From Leptodactylus fallax (Eukaryota; Chordata; Amphibia; Anura; Leptodactylidae), in assembly GCA_947044405.1 (NCBI GenBank), contig CAMRHE010000167.1:2897001-2961000 (forward strand): DNA of 64,000 nt. Direction: 5' to 3'. The translations under genes and the position numbers were made by a program. Every line of letters begins with the position of its first letter. Position 1 is the first letter of the stretch. The notes beneath the pieces are model-generated. The model did no database searches. It was given only the letters and a program-made list of their open reading frames with translations, and was not told where the DNA came from. This document shows positions 1 through 10,889 of this stretch, piece after piece.

Positions 1-1792
1 CAGTTTGCGCCCCGGCTCCTCTCGCCGGCTCAGCACTGCTCTGTTCCCGGTCGTAGCACCTTAAGTGCGGTCCTGAGTGTCAGGGAGGCTGTGGAGCAGA
101 GTAGGGCAGGTCGGTGGAAGGGGTACTTGCTGTCCCTAGATCAGGCTAAGGCTTTTGACAGGGTGAATCATGAGTATTTGTGGTCAACTCTCTCGAGGTA
201 TGGCCTACCTGGGGGGTTCATTCAGTGGCTGCAGACCTTATACGCTGGGGCTGAGTCTTTCCCACTTGTGAATGGTTGGGTTGGTCGTCCTTTTGAGGTG
301 GGGTCGGGCGTCCGACAGGGATGTCCCTTGAGCCCGCTACTGTATGTGTTCGCCATTGATCCCCTGATTAGACGGATTAATGGTGGGCCGGTGGCGGGAG
401 TCAGGATGGACCTGGAGGGCACCGGCTCCCCTTTGAGGACAGTAGCCTACGCGGATGATGTCACCGCTCTTGTCTCGTCACGGGAGGAGATTGAATGGGT
501 GATGTCTGAAGTGGACAGTTACTCGGAGGCTTCCGGATCAGCTGTGAACAAGAACAAGTGTGGAAGCCTCTGGCTGGGAGGGGGAGAGCCTGGTTTTTCT
601 CTCCCGGACACCCTCCCAGAACCCCAGGGGTCTGTAAAGATCTTAGGCATCCATTTTGGCCAGGGTGATTACCCACTCCAAAATTGGGAAGGTAGGCTTA
701 AGGATGTCGCCCAGAGAGTTGATTGCTGGAAGGGTTGGTCCTTGACCCTGAGAGAAAGGGTTCACCTTGCCAAAGCCTTCCTGCTCCCGTTGGTGATCTA
801 TCTAGGTAGCGTCTGTGCCTTGCCAGAGTCTTGTTGGAGTAGGATCTGTTGCCTGTTCTTCCAACTGTTATGGGGGAACAGGCTCAACCTAATCAAGAGG
901 GAGGTTACATACCGCACAAGGAGGCTAGGGGGGGTTAAATATGGTTAACCCCGTGGTGTTCTTAATGAACACCTTTCTTAAGATCAATTTACCAAACCTC
1001 TCCGCCGAGGGGGCTCCTTCGTGGGTAGCCTCCTGCCAGGGGTGGTTTCGGCCCTTCTTCCAGAAATGGGAGGCAGGAGGGCAAGTGAAAGATCTTCGTG
1101 CACCCCATGGATATCTCCCGGCCTATGCTTCCCTGGTCTTGAAAGTGATTCGTCGGTGGGGTCTGGGGGCGTGGGAGATCAGGACTCAGTCAAGACGTTT
1201 TCTTGATGACAAAGTCCTGTTGACCCGCTTCCAGAAGCCTCTGGCGCTCAAAGATTGCCCAGGAGAAACCTTAGAGGGAGGGTTGCATTTTCTTAACTCC
1301 AAAAGGTTTCCTCGGAAGTTTTGGGATCTGACCTGGCGCTGCCTCCTAGGTAAGTTATATGTGAGGGGGAACTTGAAGTACCGGAACTCTGACGAGCGAG
1401 GCTGCCCTCGGGAGGAGTGTGGCGACATGCTGGAAAGCATGGAGCACTTCCTGCTTCAGTGCCCCTTCAATATAAGGGTTTGCAAATTGGTGGGGACCTC
1501 CACCGGTTGGCTGCGGCTGGCTGGCCTTTCCTATGCCGAGTGGGCCTATGGGGCATTCAAACACCTGGAGGGCAGGGACTGCCAGACACTTTTTATAGTT
1601 AGCGCAGTGGTTAGGTTCCACTTGTGGTCATCCCGGTGTCTAGTATCGACGCGAGGCAAAATCCTCCCGGAGGTGGAGGTGGTTAAAAACATCATGGTGG
1701 ACCTGGTGAGGGTGCGCTCTCGGGAGTATGAGGGGTTGGGCGCAAAAAGGGCTGGTACCCTCTGGAGGGGTTTCACCTTTTCTGTTCCCTGA
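1..1792 (+). pseudogene. L1/Tx1-like ORF2 reverse transcriptase and C-terminal domain, frameshifted
   Basis: Copies element RNA into DNA at a nicked genomic target. Frame 1 is open from base 1, so this is an internal fragment and the GTG at 91 is not a start. Visible RT motifs are VPGRS upstream of 91, LDQAKAFDRV (about base 136), GVRQGCPLSPLLY (about 307) and the catalytic AYADDV (about 445). The frame ends at 948 just after RRLGG, and the same protein continues in the overlapping frame from 941 (MVNPVVFLMNTFLKINL), so one small indel breaks the gene. The second part has a C-terminal Cys/His knuckle (GCPREEC...HFLLQC, about 1402-1462), as in L1/Tx1 ORF2 proteins. It ends at a TGA at 1790-1792. 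The motifs place it in the L1/Tx1 group; the exact clade is inference. Confidence 0.82.
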
Positions 1793-2334
1793 GGGATAGA
1801 ATAAGGGATTAAAAGGTAGTTAGGTTAGGGCCAGATAGGGAAAGGGAGGGCAAGGTTTTGCACAAGAGGTGGGGTTTGTTTTTTTGGTAGGGAGGGACAG
1901 GTAGGGATAGGGTAGGGATAGATTGATAGATAGGGACATAGTGGTAGGGCAAGTAGGTAGGGACGGGCCTCTTGTGCTCTCTTCCTGGTGGAGGGCTGGT
2001 GTGTCACCACATAGGCATTTTGTTTTGGAAATAGGATGAAAGGGTGAGAGGCTTGAGGATAACCGACCCTAGGCCTGTTGGAGGTTTATGGGAGGGAAGG
2101 GGGTGTCAACGGTTTATATAAGATTGTGGGTTTTGTTATTGTATTTTGTCTGGTTTTCTTGTCTGGTATTTTGTTATTTGCTTTTGCCACTTAACATATT
2201 TTTTTGTTCGTTTCCATTTTTCTATTTCCCATTGTATGTAGTTAAAAGGGTTTTTTTTTTCTTAGGGGGGTAGGTTGTTTGGGAGGGGGGGTTTCTTTTG
2301 GGGGTGGAGGGTTTGATATATAGGTTTCGTGTGT

Positions 2335-2469
2335 CCGGCCTGGCTCTGGACTATGCGGACATGGGAGGACATGAGGCGGAGAGCCAGGTCGGTTTTCAGG
2401 GGCTCGGTGGCGGGTGGTGCCAGCACCAGGACTATGCGGACATGGGAGGACATGGGGCGTGGTGCTGGC
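2335..2469 (+). other. Two tandem hairpins with the same loop in the LINE 3'UTR
   Basis: Hairpin 1 pairs 2335-2347 with 2380-2392 (13 pairs including one GU; core CCTGGCTCT/AGAGCCAGG). Hairpin 2 pairs 2419-2428 with 2460-2469 (core CCAGCACCA/TGGTGCTGG). The loops (32 and 31 nt) are almost identical, beginning GGACTATGCGG and ending near GGCG. The stems differ in sequence but each is self-complementary. They lie just upstream of the A-run. A role as the structure recognised by the element's own RT is inference. Confidence 0.65.
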
Positions 2470-2486
2470 CGGGTGTGGTGAAGGGA

Positions 2487-2508
2487 AAAAAAAAAAAAAA
2501 AAAAAAAT
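2487..2508 (+). repeat. Poly-A run in the LINE 3' region
   Basis: An uninterrupted A-run follows the paired hairpins. It may be the 3' tail of the LINE or an internal A-stretch. Confidence 0.8.
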
Positions 2509-2890
2509 TTCTAATAAGTTTCAGTTGGGGTTTTTGTTAGTTTTCTGTTAGTGTTATATGTTTTCCATTGTATATTACTTATTTGGATTTTCTTTTGTTT
2601 CCAAGATAGGTAGAGTTTTGACTGGCAGATGACTGAAGAAAGACTGGAGAGTGAAAGGCGGAGTGAAAGGCAGAATGGATGGGGGCTGGTTTGCGGCTGG
2701 ATTTTCTTTTTGGTCTTTAATTTTGTCCCGGTTTCTTGTATCTTATTTATTGATGTTATTTATGCTATGTTTTGGATTTATGTATTGTTTCTGTTTATGG
2801 GTTTTATATTGTATTTTCGTATGTGACACTGTTTGTGAATTTTTGCTTTTCTAATAAAAATAGTTCCAATTCCTTCGACAACCTCTTTAA

Positions 2891-3190
2891 AGGATTTATC
2901 CATCTTCCTAATATTGATGGCCTGTCCTTAGGATAGGCCATCAATATTACATCTACGATGATACAACAGCCAGGACCTCTGCAGATCAGCTTTTCCAGGA
3001 CAATGCGGCTACAGGTAAAGGTAACAATTCTAGGAGCCACGCTGTTCACTTGCCGTACAAGGTGTAACATTAGGTTTAGGTAGTGCAGTGGTGCACATGG
3101 TATAGTGGGTGAGCAGCATGGCTCTCGGCATGTTATTACCTTTAGCCGCACTGTCTCGGTACCGCTGATCTGCAGGGGTTCTGATGGTGG
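2891..3190. mobile_element. TTAA-flanked MITE, right end lost
   Basis: Starts after TTAA (2887-2890) with AGGATTTATCCATC and contains the terminal palindrome around TAATATTGATGG...CCATCAATATTA. A complete relative lies at 51966-52235 with TTAA on both sides. An inner inverted pair (CTCTGCAGATCAGC near 2978 and GCTGATCTGCAG near 3163) marks the two halves. The right terminus is missing: the sequence changes near 3187 to GGGCCC-type material. TTAA targets suit piggyBac or Kolobok superfamilies; which one is not decided. Confidence 0.6.
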
Positions 3191-3659
3191 GCCCCTAGAA
3201 ACAATTCCACTGGTGGGTCCTAGACATCCCAGTCCAACACTGTCTATACATCAGGGTCTGTGACCAGAGATACAGTGACATGCAAAAGTTTGGACACCCC
3301 TGGCAGGGCCAGCGTTAGGGGGAGGGCCAACTCGGCAATTGGCCAGGGCCCCCATTCCCAAAGGGGCCCCTGGGATCATGAGCATCAGGATTTTAGCCTG
3401 ATGGCTTGAATCCCGGGAGTTCCACAGCACAGCATGCCAATACAGTTTAATCCTATGACAGAGCAGGGAGCTGAAAAGTCCCTGCTCTCACCATATAAGA
3501 CCTACAGAAACTCACAGGACGTCGCAGCACAGGTGGCGTGATGACGTCACTGCATCGCACCACCTGTGCCAATGCTACAGGAAAATCTCTGGCTGCTCCG
3601 CTCATCGTGGGAGCATGGTAAGGTGAGTAAAAGATTTATTGTTTTCTGGTAAGAGAAAG

Positions 3660-3844
3660 GGATTACCTGCTAAGGGGGAAAACTATTATTTATAGGGGGG
3701 GCTAATATTTATAGTGGGGGAACTATTAAATATTGGGGTTATTGTAAAGGTGACGTATTATTTATAAGGTGTAACTGTTATACATAAGGGGGTTACTATA
3801 CATAAAGGGAAACTGCTATATATAAGGGGGTTAGGATAAGAGAT

Positions 3845-3888
<44 letters not shown>

Positions 3889-4490
3889 GGGGTGCTATTG
3901 TATATAATTGTTCCCCCTTATATTAGTCCCCTTATATATTATAGTTCTTCCCTTATAACAGCACCATTATAAATAATAGTTCCCCCTTATAATAGTCCCA
4001 TTATATATAATAGTATAATTGTACCCCCCTTATAATAGCCCCCTTAAAAGGGGAGAACTATTACAAATAAGTGGGGCTATTATAAGGTTGAAACTATTAT
4101 AAATAAGGGAGGAACTATTATTTATAAGGGGGCTATTATAAGAGATGGCATATTATATATAAGGGGGCTATTATAAGGGGGAACTATATACAGGATGGAC
4201 TGTTATATATAAGGGGCTATTATGTATAAGGGAGGAACTATTATATATAAGGAGGCTATTATAGGAGAGGAACTATTATATATAAGGTGGATTGTTATAA
4301 GAGAGAGACTGTTATATATAAGGGGGCTATTATGTATAAGCGAGGAAACTATTAAATATCAGGGGGCTGTTATAAGAGGAAATTATTATATAGAAAAAGG
4401 GGCTATTATAAGGGGGAAACATAAGGCAGGCTATTATTTATAAGGGAAGAACAATTTATAATAGGCCTATAATAAGGGGGGACATTATAT
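3660..4490. repeat. Degenerate tandem array of TATAAGGGGG-type units
   Basis: Irregular repeats of TTATATATAAGGGGGCTATTATAAG and close variants in both orientations fill this stretch and resume at 8150-8440. A (TA)n run lies at 3849-3886. The short ORFs here are low-complexity by-products. Confidence 0.8.
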
Positions 4491-4530
4491 ATATATATAT
4501 ATATATAATATATATCTGTATATCTGTATA

Positions 4531-6429
4531 TCTTATATATATAAAAATGAGTTTCTGTCTGTCTGTCTGTCTATCTGTCTGTCTGTCTGTCTGTTCTTTA
4601 TGCGCGACCAAACGACTGGACCGATCCTCACCAAATTTGGCACACATGTACATCAGATGTCCAGAAATATTTTAGACTGGGTCTCAGCTCTCTTGGACGT
4701 ACCGTTCCTGAGATACAGTATTCCCAAAAAATGACCAACATTAGCTAATACAAACCTGCAAGTCTTTCACTCATATTCCAACTGCCATACACATGGTCAC
4801 ATGTCCCTTATCAGCCAATAAGAGCTCGCAGGCGCTTACTCTCCTCAGGCACACAGGTTTCCATAGCAATCAAGCTATTTATGACCTGTATTAGTCAATA
4901 GCAGTTCGCAGGTCCTTAAATATTCAGTCATATCACGTGTATCAGCCAATATAAGTTCACATTTAATTTACCAGGTTTCCATAACAACACAGTCATAAAT
5001 AGACTGTACCTATACTGAACTCAGGGGCGTAACTAGGAATGGCTGGGCCCCAAGGCGAACATTTGACATGGGACCCCCGGCAACCGCCCCCCCCTCGCAT
5101 GAACTGCATTCCTGCACACACTAATTATGCCCCATAGTGGCCCCTGCACACACTATTATGCTCCATAGTGGCCCTTGCACACAGTATTATGCCCCATAGT
5201 GGCCCCTTCATATAGTATAATGTGCACTTCCCGCTACCTCTTCAATGTTTGACCAGATGTCACGTGAGCCAGGCATGCTTCGCGACGCATAATGACGTTG
5301 GACTGGCCCACCAACGTCTGGGACGTCACCAAGGAGCCCCCGAAGCCTGCTGGAGTGCAGGAGAGGTAAGTAACAGTGTTTTTTATGCTCCCTCAAAAGA
5401 CCCCAGAGTATAATGATAGCAGTGTTTGTGGGGTTCACAGCCCGCAGGCCTTACTTACCAATCCCCACTCCTGCTCTGCAGAAGGTGAAGCGCAGGCGAC
5501 CGTGAGCAGGAGCGGGGACTGGTAAGTAAATAGGGCCTGTTAGCTGCTGGTGCTACACCAGGAGGTAACGGCCTATTTTAAAAAAAAATCATCATCAGGG
5601 GCCTGCCGGGACCCCTAATGTTTCGGGTCCTGTGGCAGCCGCCACCACTGCTACCCCGGTATTTACGCCACTGACTGGACTGCCATACTGGATTTCAGCA
5701 CTCTTATGAATTGAAACGTTTTTAAACTACTTATGCCCCCTGCAGCAAAATGAATTGCTGCTGCTCGAGCTAATGACAACTCTCAGCAGACCCAAGCCCA
5801 TCTCCAATCTGACAAGGTATGTCACAGAGAACAGCGAGCTGCTAAAACAACACAGCAGACCCAAGCCCGTCTCCAATCTGACAAGGCATTGTCAGCCACA
5901 TGCACACAGCTGCACTCCATGTTTCCATAACAACCCAGCCATTTTTCTTCACTGCTGTGGGTCAGCTTTAAAGGGGCAGGGCGCTGTGGATGACACTGTT
6001 ACACAAGGTCACATACACACAGCTTTACTCCAGGTTTTCCATAACAACCGATTGCAGGTCTTTCACTGATATCCAAACTGAGATACACATGATCACATGA
6101 CGCTTATGGACCAATGGAAAATCGCAAGTTCTTCAGTCTTGACATACACACAGCTTTACACCAGGTTTCCATAGCAACCAAGCTATTTATGACCTGTATG
6201 AGTCAATAGCAGTTCGCAGGTCCTTAAATATTCAGTCATATGACGTGCATCAGCCAATATAAGTTCACATTTCATTTACCAGGTTTCCATAGCAACACAG
6301 CCATAAATAGACTATACCTATACTGAACTGCCATAGTGGATGTCAAGTGCAAAACTGGCCAATTCTTATGGGGCCACTACACAAACCAAAAATGAAATGT
6401 ACCCGTGCGAAGCCGGGTCCTTCTGCTAG
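4531..6429 (+). mobile_element. Helitron-like non-autonomous element
   Basis: Starts TCTTATATATATAAAAATGA after an A at 4530 and ends CTGCTAG before a T at 6430, the A|T insertion and 5'-TC...CTRR-3' ends expected of Helitrons. About 10 nt before the end there is a short GC hairpin (CCCGTGCGAAGCCGGG). No target duplication is present, as expected. It carries a TCTG microsatellite at about 4555-4594 and two diverged direct copies of a block of about 250 bp (about 4755-5020 and 6055-6330). A hAT has inserted at 5022-5673. No Rep/helicase ORF is present. Confidence 0.75.
5022..5673. mobile_element. hAT MITE B inside the Helitron
   Basis: Termini CAGGGGCGTAACTAGG and GGTATTTACGCCACTG are inverted relatives. 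The 8-bp duplication is ACTGAACT (5014-5021) and ACTGGACT (5674-5681), one mismatch. The interior contains about three copies of a 31-bp unit (ATTATGCCCCATAGTGGCCC-like, 5110-5215) that recurs about 20 times at 37925-38550. The short ORFs here are not coding. Confidence 0.88.
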
Positions 6430-6444
6430 TATATACAGTATATA

Positions 6445-8071
6445 CAGTACAGACCAAAAGTTTGGACACACCTTCTCATTCCAAGAGTTTTCTGTATTTT
6501 CATGACTATAAAAATTGTAGATTCACACTGAAGGCATCAAAACTATGAATTAACACATGTGGTATTATATACTTAACAAAAAAGTGTGAAACAACTGAAA
6601 ATATGTCTTATATTCTAGGTTCTTCAAAGTAGCCACCTTTTGCTTTGATTACTGCTTTGCACACTCTTGGCATTCTCTTGATGAGCTTCAAGAGGTAGTC
6701 ACCTGAAATGGTCTTCCAACAGTCTTGAAGGAGTTCCCAGAGATGCTTAGCACTTGTTGGCCCTTTTGCCTTCACTTTGCGGACCAGCTCACCCCAAACC
6801 ATCTCGATTGGGTTCAGGTCTGGTGACTGTGGAGGCCAGGTCATCTGGCGTAGCGCCCCATCACTCTCCTTCTTGGTCAAATAGCCCTTACACAGTCTGG
6901 AGGTGTGTTTGGGGTCATTGTCTTGTTGAAAAATAAATGATGGTCCAACTAAACGCAAACCGGATGGAATAGCATGCCGCTGCAAGATGCTGTGGTAACC
7001 ATGCTGGTTCAGTATTCCTTCAATTTTGAATAAATCCCCAACAGTGTCACCAGCAAAGCACCCCCACACCATCACACCTCCTCCTCCATGCTTCACGGTG
7101 GGAGCCAGGCATGTAGAGTCCATTCGTTCACCTTTTCTGCGTCGCACAAAGACACGGTGGTTGGAACCAAAGATCTCAAATTTGGACTCATCAGACCAAA
7201 GCACAGATTTCCACAGGTCTAATGTCCATTCCTTGTGTTCTTTAGCCCAAACAAGTCTCTTCTGCTTGTTGCCTGTCCTTAGCAGTGGTTTCCTAGCAGC
7301 TATTTTACCATGAAGGCTTGCTGCACATAGTCTCCTCTTAACAGTTGTTGTAGAGATGTGTCTGCTGCTAGAACTCTGTGTGGCATTGACCTGGTCTCTA
7401 ATCTGAGCTGCTGTTAACCTGCGATTTCTGAGGCTGGTGACTCGGATGAACTTATCCTCCGCAGCAGAGGTGACTCTTGGTCTTCCTTTCCTGGGGAGGT
7501 CCTCATATGAGCCAGTTTCTTTGTAGCGCTTGATGATTTTGGCCACTGCACTTGGGGACACTTTCAAAGTTTTCCCAATTTTTCGGACTGACCTTCATTT
7601 CTTAAAGTAATGATGGCCACTCATTTTTCTTTACTTAGCTGCTTTTTTCTTGCCATAATACAAATTCTAAACACTCCATTCAGTAGGACTATCAGCTGTG
7701 TATCCACCTGACTTCTGAACAACACAACTGATGGTCCCAACCCCATTTATAAGGCAAGAAATCCCACTTATTAAACTTGACAGAGCACACCTGTGAAGTG
7801 AAAACCATTTCAGGTGACTACCTCTTGAAGCTCATCAAGAGAATGCCAAGAGTGTGCAAAGCAGTAATCAAAGCAAAAGGTGGCTACTTTGAAGAACCTA
7901 GAATATAAGACATATTTTCAGTTGTTTCACACTTTTTTGTTAAGTATATAATTCCACATGTGTTAATTCATAGTTTTGATGCCTTCAGTGTGAATCTACA
8001 ATTTTTATAGTCATGAAAATACAGAAAACTCTTGGAATGAGAAGGTGTGTCCAAACTTTTGGTCTGTACTG
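6445..8071 (-). mobile_element. Tc1/mariner element B (1627 bp) with about 270-bp terminal repeats
   Basis: Starts CAGTACAGACCAAAAG and ends CTTTTGGTCTGTACTG, with TA on both sides (6443-6444, 8072-8073). The terminal inverted repeats are very long (about 6445-6712 versus 7802-8071) and include the last codons of the transposase. The element sits 15 bp downstream of the Helitron end, within TA-rich DNA of hAT element A. It is bordered by a long GA microsatellite. Confidence 0.93.
6608..7656 (-). pseudogene. Tc1 transposase, N-terminal stop and frameshift, DDE triad intact
   Basis: Cut-and-paste transposase that binds the inverted repeats and integrates at TA. The open part (7567-6608, 319 aa) starts inside the first helix-turn-helix (LKVSPSAVAKIIKRY), followed by a GRPR AT-hook-like motif. 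The DDE domain has LWSDESKFEIFG (first Asp), FQQDNDPKHT (second Asp) and WPPQSPDLNPIE (Glu). The probable ATG is at 7654-7656. Reading from it gives about ten residues and then an in-frame TGA, and the continuation lies in another frame, so the N-terminus is broken by a small indel near 7610-7625. About 340 aa in total fits the family. It is the least damaged Tc1 transposase in the window. Confidence 0.9.

Positions 8072-8079
<8 letters not shown>

Positions 8080-8140
<61 letters not shown>
8080..8140. repeat. (GA)n microsatellite
   Basis: About 30 GA dinucleotides directly after the right end and target TA of Tc1 element B. Confidence 0.95.
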
Positions 8141-8141
<1 letters not shown>

Positions 8142-8996
8142 CAACTGTTATAATGTGGTCGCTTTTATTTATAAGAGGGAAACTTTATAAGGAGGGTATT
8201 GTTAAAGAGGCTATTATTTATAAGAGGGCTAACATTGACAATATGGACTATTATTTATAAGGTGAACTATTATTTATGAGAGGGCTATTATTAATAAGGG
8301 GGGCTCTTTATAAGGGAGCAGTATTATTTATGAGGGGGGCTATTACTGATAAGGGGGAACTATTACTGATATGGGGCACTTATAAGCAGGGACTATTATT
8401 TATAAGGAGGCGCTATAATAACTGATGAGGGGGGTACAAAAGTCTATTAGGCAGTACAAAGGTGGTTATTTGAATTGTGTGTGGGCATAGGGGGGGTGGT
8501 TCTTACTGTTTTGGGGGCAGAAAGGGAGTGTTATTAAAGGGGCTGCCACTGGAAATATGATGGCGTTGTTAATATATCAGCATTTGGGGCCCCACCTTTA
8601 ATTTCACCCAGGGCCACAGTTTGTCTAAAACCGGCCCTGATTCCTGGTCAAAATGACTGTTATTGTGAACAGTTAAGCAAGTTGAAGATGAAATGATCTT
8701 TAAAAGTCATAAAGTTAAAGACTAAACACACTTGTCTAAAATTTTAAGCAATATCGGTGTATTATTATGTTTGAGTACAATTTTAGAGTGAAAAAGGGAA
8801 AGGAGTACCTTGCAAAAGTTTGGGAACCCTTGTAGATTTGTGTGCTCAGATAACTTTGACCAAGGTCTCAGACCTTAATTAGCCAGTTAGGGTTATGACT
8901 TGTTCACTGTCATCATTAGGAAAGGCCAAGTGATGCAAATTTTGCAGCTTTATAAATCCCCAGCCTCCTCTAACCTTGTGCCAAAAAACAGCAGCC

Positions 8997-10012
8997 ATGG
9001 GTTCTTGTAAGCAGCTGCCTAACACTCTGAAAATGAAAATGGTGGAGGCCCACAAAGCAGGAGAAAGCTATAAGAAGATAGCAAAGTGTTTTCAAGTTGC
9101 TCTTTCCTCAGTTCGAAATGTAATTAAGAAATGGCAGTTAACAGGAACAGTGGAGGTCAAGATTAGGTCTGGAAGACCAAGAAAAATTTCAGAGACAGCT
9201 GCTCCTAAAATTGCCAGAGTGGCAAATCAGAACCTCCCACTTGACTACAAAAGACCTTCAGGAAGATTTAGCAGACTCTGGAGTTGTGGTACATTGTTCT
9301 ACTATTCAGCAATACCTGCACAAATATGGCCTTCATGGAAGAATCATCAGAAGAAAACCTCTCCTGCATTCTCGCCATAAAATTCAGCGTCAGAAGTTTG
9401 CAAAAGAACATCTAAACAAGACTGATGCATTTTGGAAACAAGTCCTGTGGACCGACGATGTTAAAATAGAACTCTTTGGCCACAATGATCAAAGGTACAA
9501 TATGTTTGGAGAAAAAAGGCACAGAATTTCAGGAAAAGAACATCTCTCCAATCATTAAGCATGGGGGTGGATCAATCATGCTTTGGGGTTGTGTTGCAGC
9601 CAATGGCACGGGGAACATTTCATGAGTAGAGGGAAGAATGGATTCAATGAAATTTCAGGATATTCTTGAAGCAAACATAACACCATCTGTAAAAAAGCTG
9701 AAGTTGAAAAGAGCATGGCTTCTACAAATACATGATGATCCAACACACGTAAAAATCCACCGTAGACTACCTAAAAAGGCACAAGCTGAAGGATTTGCCA
9801 TGGCCCTCAAAGGCCACTGATCTGAACATCATTTAAAATCTGTGGCTGGAACTCAAAAGAGCAGTGCATGCAAGTCGAGGCAGGAACTGGAAGACTTTTC
9901 CAAGGAAGAATGCATGAAAATCCCTCAAACAAGAATTGAAAGACTCTTGGCTAGCTACAAAAAGTGTTTACAAGCTGCGATACTTGCCAAAGGGGTTGCT
10001 ACTAGGTACTAA
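8997..10012 (+). pseudogene. Tc1 transposase of element A, multiply broken
   Basis: Starts with ATG at 8997 (MGSCKQLPNTLKMKM). An HTH region (SYKKIAKCFQVALSSVRNVI) and a GRPRK motif follow in the first frame. A frameshift near 9215-9240 moves to LTTKDLQEDLADSG, and others follow. The DDE domain is only partly kept: LWTDDVKIELFG has the first Asp, DDPTHVK replaces the usual DNDPKHT, and an in-frame TAA lies beside the DLN motif that normally carries the Glu. The protein would end at 10010-10012. Several frameshifts and stops make it inactive. Confidence 0.85.
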
Positions 10013-10230
10013 CCATGCATGGTGCCCAAACTTTTACATCAGGCCAATTTCATTTTTTGTTATTGTGAAAATGAAAAATATGAAAATATTTTTTTTCCCA
10101 AAAAATACATTGGGAATGTGTCATCTTTAATGTTATGCCTTTTGAAGATCATTTTATCTTCAACTTGCTTAACTGTTCACAATAACAGTCATTTTGACCA
10201 GGGGTGTCCAAACTTTTGCATGCCACTGTA

Positions 10231-10889
10231 GCACTGATCAGGGACAGCATTAAATATTATCATTTAACATGATTTAGCATCAGTTTATACTGCATGCTGT
10301 ATCTTTCTCTAAGGTGTTATACCTATTTACTTCTTTTTGGGACTACTAATAGCCCTTCTGTATATTACTGTGTATAAAAAAGGGTATAGAGACAAATATA
10401 AGCAGGCAGTGTTATATAAAAATAGAACTTCCAAAACTTGGACAGTTCTAACTCTAATAGGAGGTTATGCAATGAACAGAACTGCATTCCCAAGCAAATG
10501 GTTAGACATCATTTTTGTATGCATGTAAACAAATCACTTCACCCCATGCTCACTGTTTGTTACCATTTGTAACCGTAATGCTGTGACTAACAACCATTAA
10601 TAACAATTTGTTAGGTTATAATTTGTAGCCATTCATCTTCTCCATCTGTAGGTGATAAGTATTATGATTAAATACCTTTCACATGCATAAAGTAGTGTTA
10701 TGAGTCTCCAGAATAGTAATAAATGATGAAGAAATCGAAAAATGGTGAGAAATATTATTACTAATTTTCTGGATGGGATGTGATGGGAAACGCGGATCTA
10801 ACCCTTAACTAATGTTGGCAATGTAATTTACAATTCTCTAAATCCTATGTAGCTTCAAAGCAATCAGAAAAGCAGTTCTACATAATCCG
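10231..10889. other. No recognised gene or element
   Basis: AT-rich DNA. The short ORF at 10337-10528 has no recognisable motif. Confidence 0.5.

Larger units (their letters stand above)
1..2870 (+). mobile_element. L1/Tx1-type LINE, 3' part
   Basis: Non-LTR retrotransposon whose 5' part lies outside the window. The sequence runs in sense from the reverse transcriptase (open from base 1) through the ORF2 C-terminus to about 1792. It is followed by a long G/T-rich 3'UTR containing two matched hairpins (2335-2392 and 2419-2469), an A-run at 2487-2508, and a second tail-like stretch with a TAATAAAAAT signal near 2850. The real 3' end is uncertain: it is either the A-run at 2508 or the AATAAA-bearing end near 2870, just before a TTAA MITE. 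No target duplication can be tested because the 5' end is missing. Confidence 0.8.
3304..8639. mobile_element. hAT element A (5.3 kb, non-autonomous) inserted in Tc1 element A
   Basis: Begins CAGGGCCAGCG and ends CCGGCCCTG. The flanking 8-bp duplication is ACCCCTGG (3296-3303) and ATTCCTGG (8640-8647), 6 of 8 identical, inside the left repeat of the host Tc1. No hAT transposase is visible. The body is mostly repetition of TATAAGGGGG/CTATTATAAG-like motifs (3660-4490 and 8150-8440). It was enlarged by a Helitron (4531-6429) and a Tc1 (6445-8071). An 8-bp duplication and CAGGG termini are hallmarks of hAT. Confidence 0.82.
3273..10228 (+). mobile_element. Tc1/mariner element A, split by a nested hAT
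   Basis: Left terminus starts CAGTGACATGCAAAAG after TA (3271-3272); right terminus ends CTTTTGCATGCCACTG before TA (10229-10230). The two ends are inverted copies for about 100 bp once the insertion at 3304-8639 is removed, because the left repeat resumes at 8648 with TCAAAATGACTGTTATTG. Without the insertion the element is about 1.6 kb, the normal Tc1 length. A degenerate transposase is read on the + strand at 8997-10012. Confidence 0.9.

Noticed and set aside
8045..8260. ORF with a long Glu-Arg repeat
   Set aside because: It is the translation of the (GA)n microsatellite.
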